DNA from: Pseudomonadota bacterium
GTDB lineage: Bacteria; Myxococcota; Myxococcia; Myxococcales; Myxococcaceae
DNA length: 64,000 nt
Assembly (NCBI GenBank): GCA_023423535.1
Contig: JAFAFL010000100.1
Span: forward strand, 1-64,000
Direction of reading: 5' to 3'
The notes beneath the pieces were generated by a model that was not told the origin of the DNA, ran no database searches, and worked only from the letters and a program-made list of their open reading frames with translations. The translations under genes were made by a program, and so were the position numbers. This document shows, piece after piece, positions 39,548 through 51,010 of the stretch (within the stretch, counting starts at the first letter, position 1; every line of letters begins with the position of its first letter).

Positions 39548-39664
39548 TGTCCGGCGGCGTTGATACCACTTCCCGGGAATCCGGTGACGCGTGCCCGCCT
39601 GTCCCCCACCCGTGCAAGTCGCCGTGATGCAGCTTCCGCGAGCGCGTCCCACCTTGATCGCTGC

Positions 39665-40057
39665 ATGGAAACCCACAGCGAAGAGACGTTGGCGACGATG
39701 ATTCCGAGCAGGCACCTCGACGAGCCGGTGCGCGAGGTGGACCTGACGAAGGCGGCGCAGGAGGCATGGGCGGCGCTCGATCGCACCACGCCGGGCCACA
39801 CCGCTCGCACCCTCATCAAGCGCCCGGAGCTGCGCGTGGTGCTGATGGTGCTGCGCAAGGGCGCGGTGATCCCCGAGCACACCGCGGAAGGCGACCTCAC
39901 CCTGCACGTGCTCAAGGGGCGCGTAGGCGTGCAGGTGGAGGGCGAGCACCGCCGGCTGCACGCGGGGCACATCCTCGCGATCGAGAAGCTGCGGCCGCAC
40001 GCGGTCGAGGCCTTCGAGGACAGCGAGGTACTGCTGAACCTCGGCTGGCCACCGTGA
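39665..40057 (+). CDS. Small cupin-domain protein
   Basis: This 130-residue protein has a single beta-barrel with cupin pattern: GAVIPEHTAEGDLTLHVLKGRVGVQVEGEHRRLHAGHILAIEKLRPHAVEAFEDSE. The first motif has only partial metal ligands (H-x-A-E-G), so metal binding is uncertain. The start is the ATG at 39665; the frame is open further upstream but without conserved features. A 7-bp hairpin (GCTTCTC/GAGAAGC, 40058-40081) follows its stop. Function unknown. Confidence 0.72.
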   Translation: METHSEETLATMIPSRHLDEPVREVDLTKAAQEAWAALDRTTPGHTARTLIKRPELRVVLMVLRKGAVIPEHTAEGDLTLHVLKGRVGVQVEGEHRRLHAGHILAIEKLRPHAVEAFEDSEVLLNLGWPP

Positions 40058-40166
40058 GCTTCTCCGCGTGATGCGAGAAGCCGCGCTGACGTGACGCACA
40101 GCGGCGGGGCGGGCAGGGTGCCAGCCGGTGCTTGAAAGGGTGCCTCCCTCCGGTTAGGGAGCCGCC

Positions 40167-43049
<2,883 letters not shown>

Positions 43050-43174
43050 GCGCGGGGCATCGGGCGCTCACTCACGCAGGGTGAGCGTCCCCGCCGTTTA
43101 CGCGGAGTTGCAGCGCGCCGTGTTGAAGGCGGCGAAGAGCGTTTTCGCCGAGCCGGATGTGGCAGAGCTGCGGC

Positions 43175-44305
43175 CTACGCCTCAGTTCCCGTTGAATCAT
43201 CCAGCCCCAGTTGTTCGCGCAGCATCGCCAGCGTCGCGGGGTTCCGCAGCTTGCATGCGACCGCCTGATTGGCGAATGCGCCCCTGAACCACTTCGCCTC
43301 TTCAAGCGACACCGCGCGGCTCCATTCGATGCGCACCGCGTACTCCATCTTCTCCGGGTCGCTGGAACTCACGAGCCCGGGGAAGTGCTGCGCCAACGTC
43401 TGACCGTCTGCGAGCTTGAACTGCGCGGCCGGGACAGCCTCGGCGACCACCTTCCCAATGCCCACGTAACCGCGCCCACTCTGGTACGCCGCGACCGTCG
43501 AGCCGACCGCCAGCTTCCGTAAGGGACCGCTGTAGCGTGCTCCTCCGCCGGCGCTCAGGAAGCCGTGTTCCCGGCACTGCCGCCAGTCGCGCGCGTTCTG
43601 GTTGTCCATCCCGACGTTTACGAACCAGACGCCCGTCCAGTCCGGTCTTTCCGCCCGCTCGGCCCGCTCGCGTTGCTGCTTCTGCTTCACCCGGACGAGG
43701 TAGTCCTCCGCCTCCGGCAGGGGGATGACCTTCTGCACGTCTAGCAGCACGCGGCCGTTGTCCTGGTAGGGCTTGAGCCGCACGCAGGTGATGTCGAGAC
43801 CGTGGTCGTTGAGCCAAAGCACGGCCGAGGTGAGCTCTGGCGAGAAGTCCGCCGACGCCAGCACGATCCGTACGTCCTGCGCGAACTTCTCCTCCTCCGG
43901 CTCGTCCCAGTTCAGGTGATCGAGCAAGACCTGGCGGGCGTCGTCCTCCTTCCCGCGCAGTGCGAGATAATCTTCGAAGGCCGAGGCGACGCGTTCGAAC
44001 GTGAGGTTCGCCACCATGCCCGCGTATCGGAGCGCCTGCAGCTCCATGTGGCCGCCATCGTCGGTGCGCTTCAGCTCGATCACGACGAGGTTCGCCTGCT
44101 TGTCCACCCCCAGCAGGTCGATCCGTCGGCGGGAGTCCTCCCACTCCCCGAACTCCTCCGCCACGACGAGCACGTCGCGCACGATGATCTCGATCTGGTC
44201 GCGCAGCAGTCGCTGAAGGTCCTGCCGCTCCTTCAGGCCGGCTGCGCCGAACGACGTCGGCGTGATCGACCTCAACCCGTCCTTCCCGATTTCGAACAGC
44301 GCCAT
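43175..44305 (-). CDS. PD-(D/E)XK nuclease (NucS-like) with C-terminal EVE/PUA-like domain
   Basis: Residues 1-150 of this 376-residue protein resemble NucS/DUF91-type PD-(D/E)XK nucleases: RRRIDLLGVD (D63), NLVVIELKR (E77, K79) and a following HMELQALRY (Q90). A charged coiled linker lies near 195-222. Residues about 226-350 look like an EVE/PUA-like fold (GVWFVNVG, then VGSTVAAYQSGRGYVGIGKVV), a class often binding modified bases in DNA or RNA. A modification-dependent nuclease or defence protein is plausible but not shown. By eye it is less GC-rich than its neighbours. ATG 44305 opens the conserved MALFEIGKDGL start; the frame is open upstream without homology. Confidence 0.72.
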   Translation of the reverse strand: MALFEIGKDGLRSITPTSFGAAGLKERQDLQRLLRDQIEIIVRDVLVVAEEFGEWEDSRRRIDLLGVDKQANLVVIELKRTDDGGHMELQALRYAGMVANLTFERVASAFEDYLALRGKEDDARQVLLDHLNWDEPEEEKFAQDVRIVLASADFSPELTSAVLWLNDHGLDITCVRLKPYQDNGRVLLDVQKVIPLPEAEDYLVRVKQKQQRERAERAERPDWTGVWFVNVGMDNQNARDWRQCREHGFLSAGGGARYSGPLRKLAVGSTVAAYQSGRGYVGIGKVVAEAVPAAQFKLADGQTLAQHFPGLVSSSDPEKMEYAVRIEWSRAVSLEEAKWFRGAFANQAVACKLRNPATLAMLREQLGLDDSTGTEA

Positions 44306-44500
44306 AGACGTCCCCGTAGAAGGCTCTCTGAGAATCCTACAGCCCCAGCTGGCTCCGGCTGCTGATCGAAGTCCGTTCGGCGTGGCTGCCCCAAGACGAG
44401 CCGACCAGCGCGAGGACGAGAGGTTGCACCTGCGCAGCCGTGGCTCCGATGCGACAATCACGAAGCGTGCCGCGGAGGCCCTCACGGGCGCCCACACGCG

Positions 44501-44730
44501 CGAGGCCGAGTATTCACCGCCCCCGAATCGCGTAGGGACAGCGGAAACGAGAACCCCTTCGTGTACGCGGCAAAAGCGCACCCGCAACTTCGCGGACGAA
44601 CGGAAGATGTGCTGCTCGTCACCTACGCCACCAACAGCTTCCAGTTCTCCGAACTCTCACGGAGGAGGAGGGCGCGCTGACCCTGTACTGGCCTCGATTC
44701 GTGGAGCTGACGCTGGGGCACTCACGTGAT
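44501..44730 (+). pseudogene. Frameshifted remnant resembling the C-terminus of a DUF4185-like protein
   Basis: Reading codons from 44546 gives NENPFVYAAKAHPQLRG, then EDVLLVTYATNSFQFSEL, to a stop at 44678. In the next frame the text resumes at 44674 as LTLYWPRFVELTLG. Together these resemble the C-terminal tail of DUF4185-type propeller proteins (PFVYxAKAHPEL ... VVTYxxNSxxxxEL ... LYxPRFVxL). No start or N-terminal part is present, so this is a broken fragment with a shift in the GGAGGAGGAGGG run (about 44661-44672). Recognition is from memory of the family. Confidence 0.5.
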
Positions 44731-44742
44731 CCCGGGTCTCCC

Positions 44743-46023
44743 TCACCGCGTCCGGAACACCCGCGCCCGGCCCACGCCGCCATCCATCTGGACGAAGAAC
44801 CCGAACTGGAAGCTGACGGCCGTCTCTCCGCCCACGAGCCCGGGCGGGGGATTGGGGAACGGCTGCGCGCGCTCGAAGGAGCGGACGGCCTCGAGGTCGA
44901 GGAAGTCGAGGCCGCTGCTCTTCGACACGAAGACGTCCTTCAGGCGCCCGTCGCGATCGATGGTGACGGTCAAGACGGTGTGCCGGTCGCGGCCGGCGTA
45001 GACGCTGCCGGTGGGATCCCGCCGCGCGAGCTCCGCGGAGGGATTCCACGTCATCCCCACGCTCTGCTTCACCCGGTTGAAGAACGACGCGTGCTTCCAC
45101 TCCTTCGTGGAGAGGAAGGTCCCGTCTCCCATCTCCTCATCGAGGTGATCGTTCGGCGCGCCGCCCACGACGTTGTCGAGCACGGTCAGCGACGGCATGA
45201 GGTTCAGCGGCCCGGGCTTCCCTGCGCGACCCTGCGAGGTCTCGGGGCTCTCTGACGGCGTCCCCGGCTGGATGCGCAGCCGGTTCGAATTCCCCTGCAG
45301 CGCGAGGCTCTCCTGACGGTTGGAGACGCTCGGACCCGCGCCCTTCTCGGTGGGCTTCGCGTCGAGCTTCACCTCGTCGCGCGCCTTCACGTCCGGCACC
45401 TCCAGCGCGAGCTTCTGCTCCGCCGCCGGATCGAGCGGCCGGTCGTCGTCCCCGAGGCCATCGTTCCCTCCGCCGGAAGGCTCGGGGGTGACGGTGCCGC
45501 CGGAGGACTCGCTCTGCGGCGTGGTCGTCGTCGAGCGCGGCATCGCGTTGCGGTAGTGCGGCGTCTGCTCTTTTGCGCGCGTCTGCTTGTCCGCCCGGTT
45601 GTTCGTCTCGGCGATGTACTTCGCGTCCGGATCCGTCTCGCGATTGCCCGGCGCCACGTCCACCACCTGGCCGTCGGGACGCTCCTCCTTTTTTGGGGGC
45701 TTCGGAGGTGGCTTCGCCTGCGCGACCGGCTCCCGGGGAGAGGGCTTCACCTTCGACTCGTCGCCGCGGTTCTTCGCCCACTCCTCGGCGTTGATCGGCC
45801 GCATCGCCACCGCTTGCGGCTTCTTCACTCCAGCAGCGGCCGAGGGATCGAGCGGCGCGGGGCTCCTGAAGAGCCACCCAGCAACCGCGAGCAGCGCGAG
45901 AGCTGCGAACAGGAGCCCGTGCAGGCCGAAGGTGGCGAGCACCGCCCACACGACCGGGGGCGTCCGTCTCGCACGGCGCCGCCTCGGTGGCTGGGGAGGG
46001 GGAGGGCTGCCCACGGCGCCCAT
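44743..46023 (-). CDS. TonB-family protein (AgmX-like)
   Basis: This 426-residue protein has a cytoplasmic Arg-rich start, one N-terminal membrane helix (about 25-50), a long Pro/Lys/Asp-rich periplasmic region, and a C-terminal TonB-like domain: VKQSVGMTWNPSAELARRD, VLTVTIDRDGRLKDVFVSKSSGLDFLDLEAVRSFERAQPFPNPPPGLVG. It probably spans the periplasm and passes energy to an outer-membrane partner, or acts in an Agl/Glt-type machine. No exbBD lies in the window. ATG 46023 directly precedes the basic N-terminus. Confidence 0.8.
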   Translation of the reverse strand: MGAVGSPPPPQPPRRRRARRTPPVVWAVLATFGLHGLLFAALALLAVAGWLFRSPAPLDPSAAAGVKKPQAVAMRPINAEEWAKNRGDESKVKPSPREPVAQAKPPPKPPKKEERPDGQVVDVAPGNRETDPDAKYIAETNNRADKQTRAKEQTPHYRNAMPRSTTTTPQSESSGGTVTPEPSGGGNDGLGDDDRPLDPAAEQKLALEVPDVKARDEVKLDAKPTEKGAGPSVSNRQESLALQGNSNRLRIQPGTPSESPETSQGRAGKPGPLNLMPSLTVLDNVVGGAPNDHLDEEMGDGTFLSTKEWKHASFFNRVKQSVGMTWNPSAELARRDPTGSVYAGRDRHTVLTVTIDRDGRLKDVFVSKSSGLDFLDLEAVRSFERAQPFPNPPPGLVGGETAVSFQFGFFVQMDGGVGRARVFRTR

Positions 46024-46123
46024 GATAACCCCCGCCCTTTCATCTGGCGGCCGAACGCTGCGCTCCGGACCGTGAGAAACGTCCGGTCGGCTGCCGGGCA
46101 CGACGCCTTCTCGGCGCGCCGCG

Positions 46124-46423
46124 CTACTTCTTGAACACCGCGAGCAGCTCCTGGACGGTCTTCACCAGCGAGGACACGGCGCGGACGAACTTGCTCGTCT
46201 TCTCGATGCCCTCGCTCGCGCGGTCCACCACCTCGTTCGCGCGGTCGATGACCTCGGCGGTCTTGTCGAGCGTGCGGCCGGCGCGGTCGAAGCGATCACC
46301 CTGCGGATTGCCCACCGGCCCGTTCGACGAGGCGGCAGGGGCCGACACGGTGCGGGCGGCGACCGGGGCGGAGGTGCGGGCGACGGGGAGCGACTGGCGG
46401 GCGGCGATGTTCGAGACGGGCAT
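46124..46423 (-). CDS. Small helical protein with coiled-coil C-terminus
   Basis: This 99-residue protein has an Ala/Ser/Pro-rich N-terminal half and a C-terminal amphipathic helix (LDKTAEVIDRANEVVDRASEGIEKTSKFVRAVSSLVKTV) with a repeating [VI]DRA[NS]E motif. There is no signal peptide. It was set to the ATG at 46423 (MPVSNIAARQ). No family is recognised; phasin-like or secreted effector-like small proteins are possible. Confidence 0.55.
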   Translation of the reverse strand: MPVSNIAARQSLPVARTSAPVAARTVSAPAASSNGPVGNPQGDRFDRAGRTLDKTAEVIDRANEVVDRASEGIEKTSKFVRAVSSLVKTVQELLAVFKK

Positions 46424-46513
46424 GGTGTGTGTTCTCCTCGAAGAGAGTTCTCTCACCGACCGAGAAACGGTTGCTTTGTAAGGACATTAGACACACCTTG
46501 CCCGGGGGCCTCT

Positions 46514-47917
46514 ATGACGGCGCAGGCGCAGCAGAGCGAGTCCGAAGCGGCGTTCGGGATCATCGGCATGGGGACGATGGGCTCGGCACTGGCGCAGAAC
46601 CTCTCCTCGCGCGGCGTCTCCGTGGCGGTGTGGGATCGCGATCCGGCGTTCCTCGTCCCCTTCGGCCGGCAGGCCTCGCCCACGCTGGAGGCGCTCGTCG
46701 CGAGGCTCCAGAGGCCACGCAAGCTGCTCCTGATGATCACCGCCGGCGCGCCGGTGGACGCGGTGACGGACGTGCTGCTGCCGATGCTCGATCGCGGCGA
46801 CGTGCTGATGGACGGCGGCAACTCACTCTTCCTCGACACGCAGCGGCGCGTGGCCGACGCGAGCAGACGCGGCATCCACTTCTGCGGCGTGGGCATCTCC
46901 GGCGGCGAGGAGGGCGCGCGTCACGGCGCGTCGCTGATGTTCGGCGGCACCGAAGAGGCGTGGGCGCTCGTGCAGCGAGAGCTGGAGCTCATGGCCGCGC
47001 AGGTGGAGGGCAGTCCCTGCGCCGCGCGCGTCGGCTCGGATGGCGCGGGTCACTTCGTGAAGACGGTGCACAACGGCATCGAGTACGCGGACCTGCAGCT
47101 GCTCGCGGAGACCTACGACCTCCTGCGCAAACGGGAGGGCCGCAGCGCATCGCAGATCGCCGATCTCTTCGACTCCTGGCGACAGGGACCGCTCTCCTCG
47201 TTCCTCCTCGACAACGCGGTGAGGGTGCTGCGGCGGGGCGATGACGAGACCGGAGGGCCGCTCGTCGATCAGGTGATGGATCGCGCGGCGCAGAAGGGGA
47301 CGGGGCGCTGGACGGTGGAGGCTGCACTGGCGCTGGGAGTTCCGGTGCCCTCGATCGCGCAGGCAGTGGACGCGCGGCTGATGTCGTCGAAGCGTGAGGA
47401 ACGTCTCGGCGCGGCGAAGGTTCTCGGCGGACCACGACCGCCCACCGGCACCGAAGCGCCCCTCGATCCCCGCGACCTCCACGACGCGCTGCTCGGCGCG
47501 CGGATCGTCTCCTATGCGCAGGGCTTCGCGCTCATCTCCGCGGCTTCACGCGCGCACGGCTGGAACACGCCGCTCGAGGCCCTCGCGCGCATCTGGCGAG
47601 GCGGCTGCATCATCCGCTCGGTGTTGCTCGGGCCCATTCGCGACGCACTGCTCGCCGAGCCGGAGTTGCCGAACCTCCTGCTCGCTCCCGCGCTGCGCGA
47701 CGAGGTCCTCCGCTGCGAGCCCGGCTGGCGGCGCACGCTCGCGATGGGCGTGATGCACGGCGTCCCCATGCCGGTGCTCGGCGCGAGCCTCGCTTACTTC
47801 GATGCCTATCGAAGTGACTCGCTGCCGCAGAACCTCACCCAGGCGCAGCGGGACGCGTTCGGCGCGCACACCTACGAGCGCGTGGATCGCGAGGGCTCTC
47901 ACCACACCGACTGGTGA
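46514..47917 (+). CDS. gnd: 6-phosphogluconate dehydrogenase
   Basis: This 467-residue NADP-dependent enzyme makes ribulose 5-phosphate in the pentose phosphate pathway. Visible motifs are GIIGMGTMGSALAQNL, VLMDGGNSLFLDT, GVGISGGEEGARHGASLMFGG, SDGAGHFVKTVHNGIEYADLQLLAE with the catalytic lysine, KGTGRWTVEAALALGVPVP, and IWRGGCIIRS. Length fits the long (dimeric) type. ATG 46514 lies close to the dinucleotide-binding start; a longer upstream extension is not conserved. Confidence 0.94.
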   Translation: MTAQAQQSESEAAFGIIGMGTMGSALAQNLSSRGVSVAVWDRDPAFLVPFGRQASPTLEALVARLQRPRKLLLMITAGAPVDAVTDVLLPMLDRGDVLMDGGNSLFLDTQRRVADASRRGIHFCGVGISGGEEGARHGASLMFGGTEEAWALVQRELELMAAQVEGSPCAARVGSDGAGHFVKTVHNGIEYADLQLLAETYDLLRKREGRSASQIADLFDSWRQGPLSSFLLDNAVRVLRRGDDETGGPLVDQVMDRAAQKGTGRWTVEAALALGVPVPSIAQAVDARLMSSKREERLGAAKVLGGPRPPTGTEAPLDPRDLHDALLGARIVSYAQGFALISAASRAHGWNTPLEALARIWRGGCIIRSVLLGPIRDALLAEPELPNLLLAPALRDEVLRCEPGWRRTLAMGVMHGVPMPVLGASLAYFDAYRSDSLPQNLTQAQRDAFGAHTYERVDREGSHHTDW

Positions 47918-47932
47918 CCCAGCCCGCTCAGC

Positions 47933-49693
47933 TCAATAGATGGGCGCGACCTCGGCGCCGTTGAAGTAGTGGCGGAGGATCTGCCGGAAGTCGTGACCGT
48001 GCTCCGCGCGGCCGATCGCCCCCGTCTGGCACAGCCCCACGCCGTGTCCCCAGCCGCCGCCGCGGAAGACCCAGTGACTGACCGCGCCGCTCGCCGGATC
48101 CCGTTCGGCGGAGACCTCGAACATCGCCGAGTTGAGGTTGCGGAAGCGCCGCCGGATGACGAGCTCGCCGCGGATCTCTCGCGAGCCTCTCTCTCCGGTG
48201 AGCACCAGCCGCTTCGCGCGACCGGACACGCCGCGCTCGGCCACGCGCATCGCGGTGACGGTGCCCACGTTCAGCTCGCGGGTGAGCTCGTCCACCTCCG
48301 CCTGAGTGAAGCGGCGCTCCCAGCGATAGCGCGCGGGGTTGGAGAACCGTCCCGCCATCCGGCACGCCGAGGGCAGCTCCGTCTGCAGGAACCGCGACAG
48401 CTCGCGCGGCGAGGGCTCGTTTCCCGTCGGCTCGATGAAGTCCGGACGGCCGCGCAGGGACGGGTTCGCCACGCCGCCCCACACGCTCTCGTTGTCCTCG
48501 GAGTGCCCACCGCAGATCGCGCTGTACACCGAGTCCACCAGCCGGCCATGCGCGTCGAACAGCGCCTGACCGCGCGTCTCCTCCACCGCGGCGTTGGTGG
48601 TGGCGGCCTCGCCGGAGAGCCCCTTGTACACGGCGCAGTGCTGCTCGGAGCAGAGGAGGAACGGGTCCGCGAGATGCCGCGTGCCGACCTTCGCCAGCAC
48701 CTCGCCGCGCGCGGTGACCGCCTGCGCCTTCAGCGCCTCTCGCGGCGACGACGCGAAGATCTCCGAGGGCACGAGCCCCTTCATCAGATCCTCGAGCCGC
48801 ACCAGGTTCACCACCGCGATGCGCCCGTTGCGATCGACCGCCAGCCGCAGGCCACCGCGGAAGGTGCGGTCCTCGAAGCCGTGGTTGTCGTAGCCGACCG
48901 AGTGCTCCACCCCCCGCACGTCGAACGGCTCCCCGTCACGCGTCTCCGCATCGAGGAACCGGTCGCCCACCGCCACCACGCTCCCCGCCGCGTCGAGCAG
49001 CTCCAGCGATCCCTGCGGCGGAGCGCCCAGCTCCTCGAAGATGAGCAGCCGGCCACCGTGCGCGCGCAGCAGGACCTCGAGCCGTGCCTGCGCGGACGCG
49101 AGCCCATCGAAGCGCTCGTCTGCGAGCAGCAGATAACGCCGGTTGTCGATCACCTTGCCCGCGATCCCGAACAGTGCACCCAGCGTCTGCACCCGCGTCG
49201 CCACGCCGCGCTCGGACCACTGGCGCTGCGCCGCGGCGAGGCCCTCGCGATCTTCGAAGCGGTGCTCGGCGAGCTGCACGTGATGAACGACCTTCGCCGG
49301 CACACCGCCTCGCACGCGGACGCGCCACACGCTGCCGGCCGGCGCCTCCACCCACTTCTCGGGGTCGCCCGGAACGAACAGGCGCATCCGCCCGCGCGGG
49401 GAGAAGGTGACCTCCGGACGTCCCTCCATCAGCTTCACCGGGACGAAGGGCTCGCCGCCGCGGAAGTCGAGGCTGCGTGCGAAGAGCCCCGCGGCGCGGT
49501 CACCGGGAGGCGGTGGCAGGTCGAGGCCGAGCGTGTCCTCCGCGCGAGGCTCGGCCTTCGCGGGAACGACCTCAGCTGAAACCGACGAGGGTGCGGGCTG
49601 CTCCGGCGCGCTCTCTGCGGCCACCGCGCCGGTCAGCCGCGGCGTGCAGGTGACGCAGACCGCGGCGGAGAGTGCGAGGAGGAGAACGCGCAC
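47933..49693 (-). CDS. Large SpoIID/LytB-domain protein
   Basis: This 586-residue protein has a signal sequence with a possible lipobox (AAVCVTC), a 200-residue N-terminal extension that includes SPOR/ LysM-free beta regions, then a SpoIID domain: NLVRLEDLMKGLVPSEIFASSPREALKAQAVTARGEV, YSAICGGHSEDN and GGGWGHGVGLCQTGAIGRAEHG. It likely acts on peptidoglycan glycan strands. It is twice the length of the first SpoIID protein in the window (7802-8920). GTG 49693 is the start; tRNA-Cys lies 13 bases upstream on the same strand. Confidence 0.83.
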   Translation of the reverse strand: MRVLLLALSAAVCVTCTPRLTGAVAAESAPEQPAPSSVSAEVVPAKAEPRAEDTLGLDLPPPPGDRAAGLFARSLDFRGGEPFVPVKLMEGRPEVTFSPRGRMRLFVPGDPEKWVEAPAGSVWRVRVRGGVPAKVVHHVQLAEHRFEDREGLAAAQRQWSERGVATRVQTLGALFGIAGKVIDNRRYLLLADERFDGLASAQARLEVLLRAHGGRLLIFEELGAPPQGSLELLDAAGSVVAVGDRFLDAETRDGEPFDVRGVEHSVGYDNHGFEDRTFRGGLRLAVDRNGRIAVVNLVRLEDLMKGLVPSEIFASSPREALKAQAVTARGEVLAKVGTRHLADPFLLCSEQHCAVYKGLSGEAATTNAAVEETRGQALFDAHGRLVDSVYSAICGGHSEDNESVWGGVANPSLRGRPDFIEPTGNEPSPRELSRFLQTELPSACRMAGRFSNPARYRWERRFTQAEVDELTRELNVGTVTAMRVAERGVSGRAKRLVLTGERGSREIRGELVIRRRFRNLNSAMFEVSAERDPASGAVSHWVFRGGGWGHGVGLCQTGAIGRAEHGHDFRQILRHYFNGAEVAPIY

Positions 49694-49706
49694 GGGGAAC
49701 TGCGAG

Positions 49707-49778
49707 AGGCGCCACCCGGATTCGAACCGGGGAATGAGGGTTTTGCAGACCCTTGCCTTACCACTTGGCTATGGCGCC
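49707..49778 (-). tRNA. tRNA-Cys (GCA)
   Basis: The minus strand folds into a cloverleaf with acceptor stem GGCGCCA paired with TGGCGCC, a T arm CCCGGTTCGAATCCGGG, and the anticodon loop CTGCAAA giving anticodon GCA. CCA is not encoded. It stands alone between the SpoIID gene and the divergent acyl-CoA dehydrogenase. Confidence 0.95.
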
Positions 49779-49843
49779 GTGACTGCGAGGGCGGCTCTTA
49801 TACGAGGGGGATCCGTCACGGTCAAGACAGTGAAAGGGCGCTG

Positions 49844-50995
49844 ATGAACGCGGGCTTCGGGCTGTACGAGGAGGAGCACCACGCCTTCCGGCGCACGGTG
49901 AGGGCGGTGGTGGAGAAGGAGCTCCGGCCGCACGCCGGCGAGTGGGAAGGGGCGGGCGAGTTCCCTCGGGAGGTCTTCACCCGCTTCGGCGAACTGGGCT
50001 TCTTCGGCCTCAAGTACCCGGTCGAATACGGCGGCACCGACGCGGGCCCGCTCTACGAGGCGGTGCTGCTGGAGGAGCTCGCGCGGTGTGGCTCGGGCGG
50101 CGTGGCGGCGGGGCTGGCGGCGCAGTTCACCATCTCCACCGGACCGGTCCACCTCTTCGGCACCGACGCGCAGAAGCGGCGCTGGCTCGCACCGGCGATC
50201 CGAGGCGAAAAGATCGGCGCGCTGGGAATCACCGAGCCCGACGCGGGCAGCGACGTGGCCGGCCTTCGCACGACGGCGAGGCGCGACGGCGACGGGTGGG
50301 TGATCGACGGCTCGAAGACCTACATCACCAACGGCGTGCGCGCGGACTTCGTGGTGCTGGCGGTGAAGACGGATCCGCAGGCGGGACATCGCGGCCTCTC
50401 GATGATCGTCGTCGAGCGCGGGACGCCGGGCTTCAGCGTGGGACGCAAGCTGGACAAGCTCGGGTGGCGCGCGTCGGACACCGCGGAGCTCGTCTTCGAC
50501 AACTGCCGGGTGCCGGCGGAGAACCTCCTCGGCGAGGTGGGGCAGGGGTTCTTCCAGATCATGGGGAACTTCCAGTGGGAGAGGCTCGCGCTCGCACTGG
50601 GCGCGGTGGGCGCCGCGGAGCAGATCCTCGAGGACGCGCTCGAGTTCGTGAAGCAGCGCCGCGCGTTCGGCAAGGCGGTGAGCGACTTCCAGGTGGTGAA
50701 GCACAAGCTCGCGGAGATGGCGTGTGAGCTCGAGGCCTCGAGGCAGCTGACCTACCACGCGCTCCGATTGCACGCGGCCGGCGAGTACGCGGTGGCGCAG
50801 ACGAGCATGGCGAAGAAGCACGCCACCGAGATGTGCTGCCGGCTCGCGGACGCGGCGCTGCAGCTGCACGGCGGCGCGGGCTACATGATGGAGTACGACA
50901 TCCAGCGGCACTGGCGCGACGCGCGGCTCGGCCCCATCGGCGGCGGGACGAGCGAGATCATGAACGAGATCATCGCGCGGCAGCTGGGACTCTGA
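49844..50995 (+). CDS. Acyl-CoA dehydrogenase
   Basis: This 383-residue flavoenzyme oxidises an acyl-CoA to the enoyl-CoA and passes electrons to ETF. It has ALGITEPDAGSDVAGLRTTA, YITNG, WRASDTAELVFDNCRVP, RRAFGKAVSDFQ, and GGAGYMMEYDIQRHWRDAR. The usual medium-chain catalytic glutamate position reads IGGGTSEI; instead E246 in QWERLALALGA fits the helix G glutamate of isovaleryl- and long-chain-type enzymes. No beta-oxidation partner genes are adjacent. Confidence 0.9.
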   Translation: MNAGFGLYEEEHHAFRRTVRAVVEKELRPHAGEWEGAGEFPREVFTRFGELGFFGLKYPVEYGGTDAGPLYEAVLLEELARCGSGGVAAGLAAQFTISTGPVHLFGTDAQKRRWLAPAIRGEKIGALGITEPDAGSDVAGLRTTARRDGDGWVIDGSKTYITNGVRADFVVLAVKTDPQAGHRGLSMIVVERGTPGFSVGRKLDKLGWRASDTAELVFDNCRVPAENLLGEVGQGFFQIMGNFQWERLALALGAVGAAEQILEDALEFVKQRRAFGKAVSDFQVVKHKLAEMACELEASRQLTYHALRLHAAGEYAVAQTSMAKKHATEMCCRLADAALQLHGGAGYMMEYDIQRHWRDARLGPIGGGTSEIMNEIIARQLGL

Positions 50996-51010
50996 GAGAG
51001 GTGGTCGCGC

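Noticed and set aside
40058..40166. Glycine riboswitch before gcvP
   Set aside because: The region is only 109 bases and has no tandem glycine aptamer core (conserved GGAGAG-type and CCGAAGG-type elements are absent).
44743..46023. Canonical TonB of an iron transport operon
   Set aside because: No exbB, exbD or TonB-dependent receptor is in the window; the C-terminal domain is only TonB-like.
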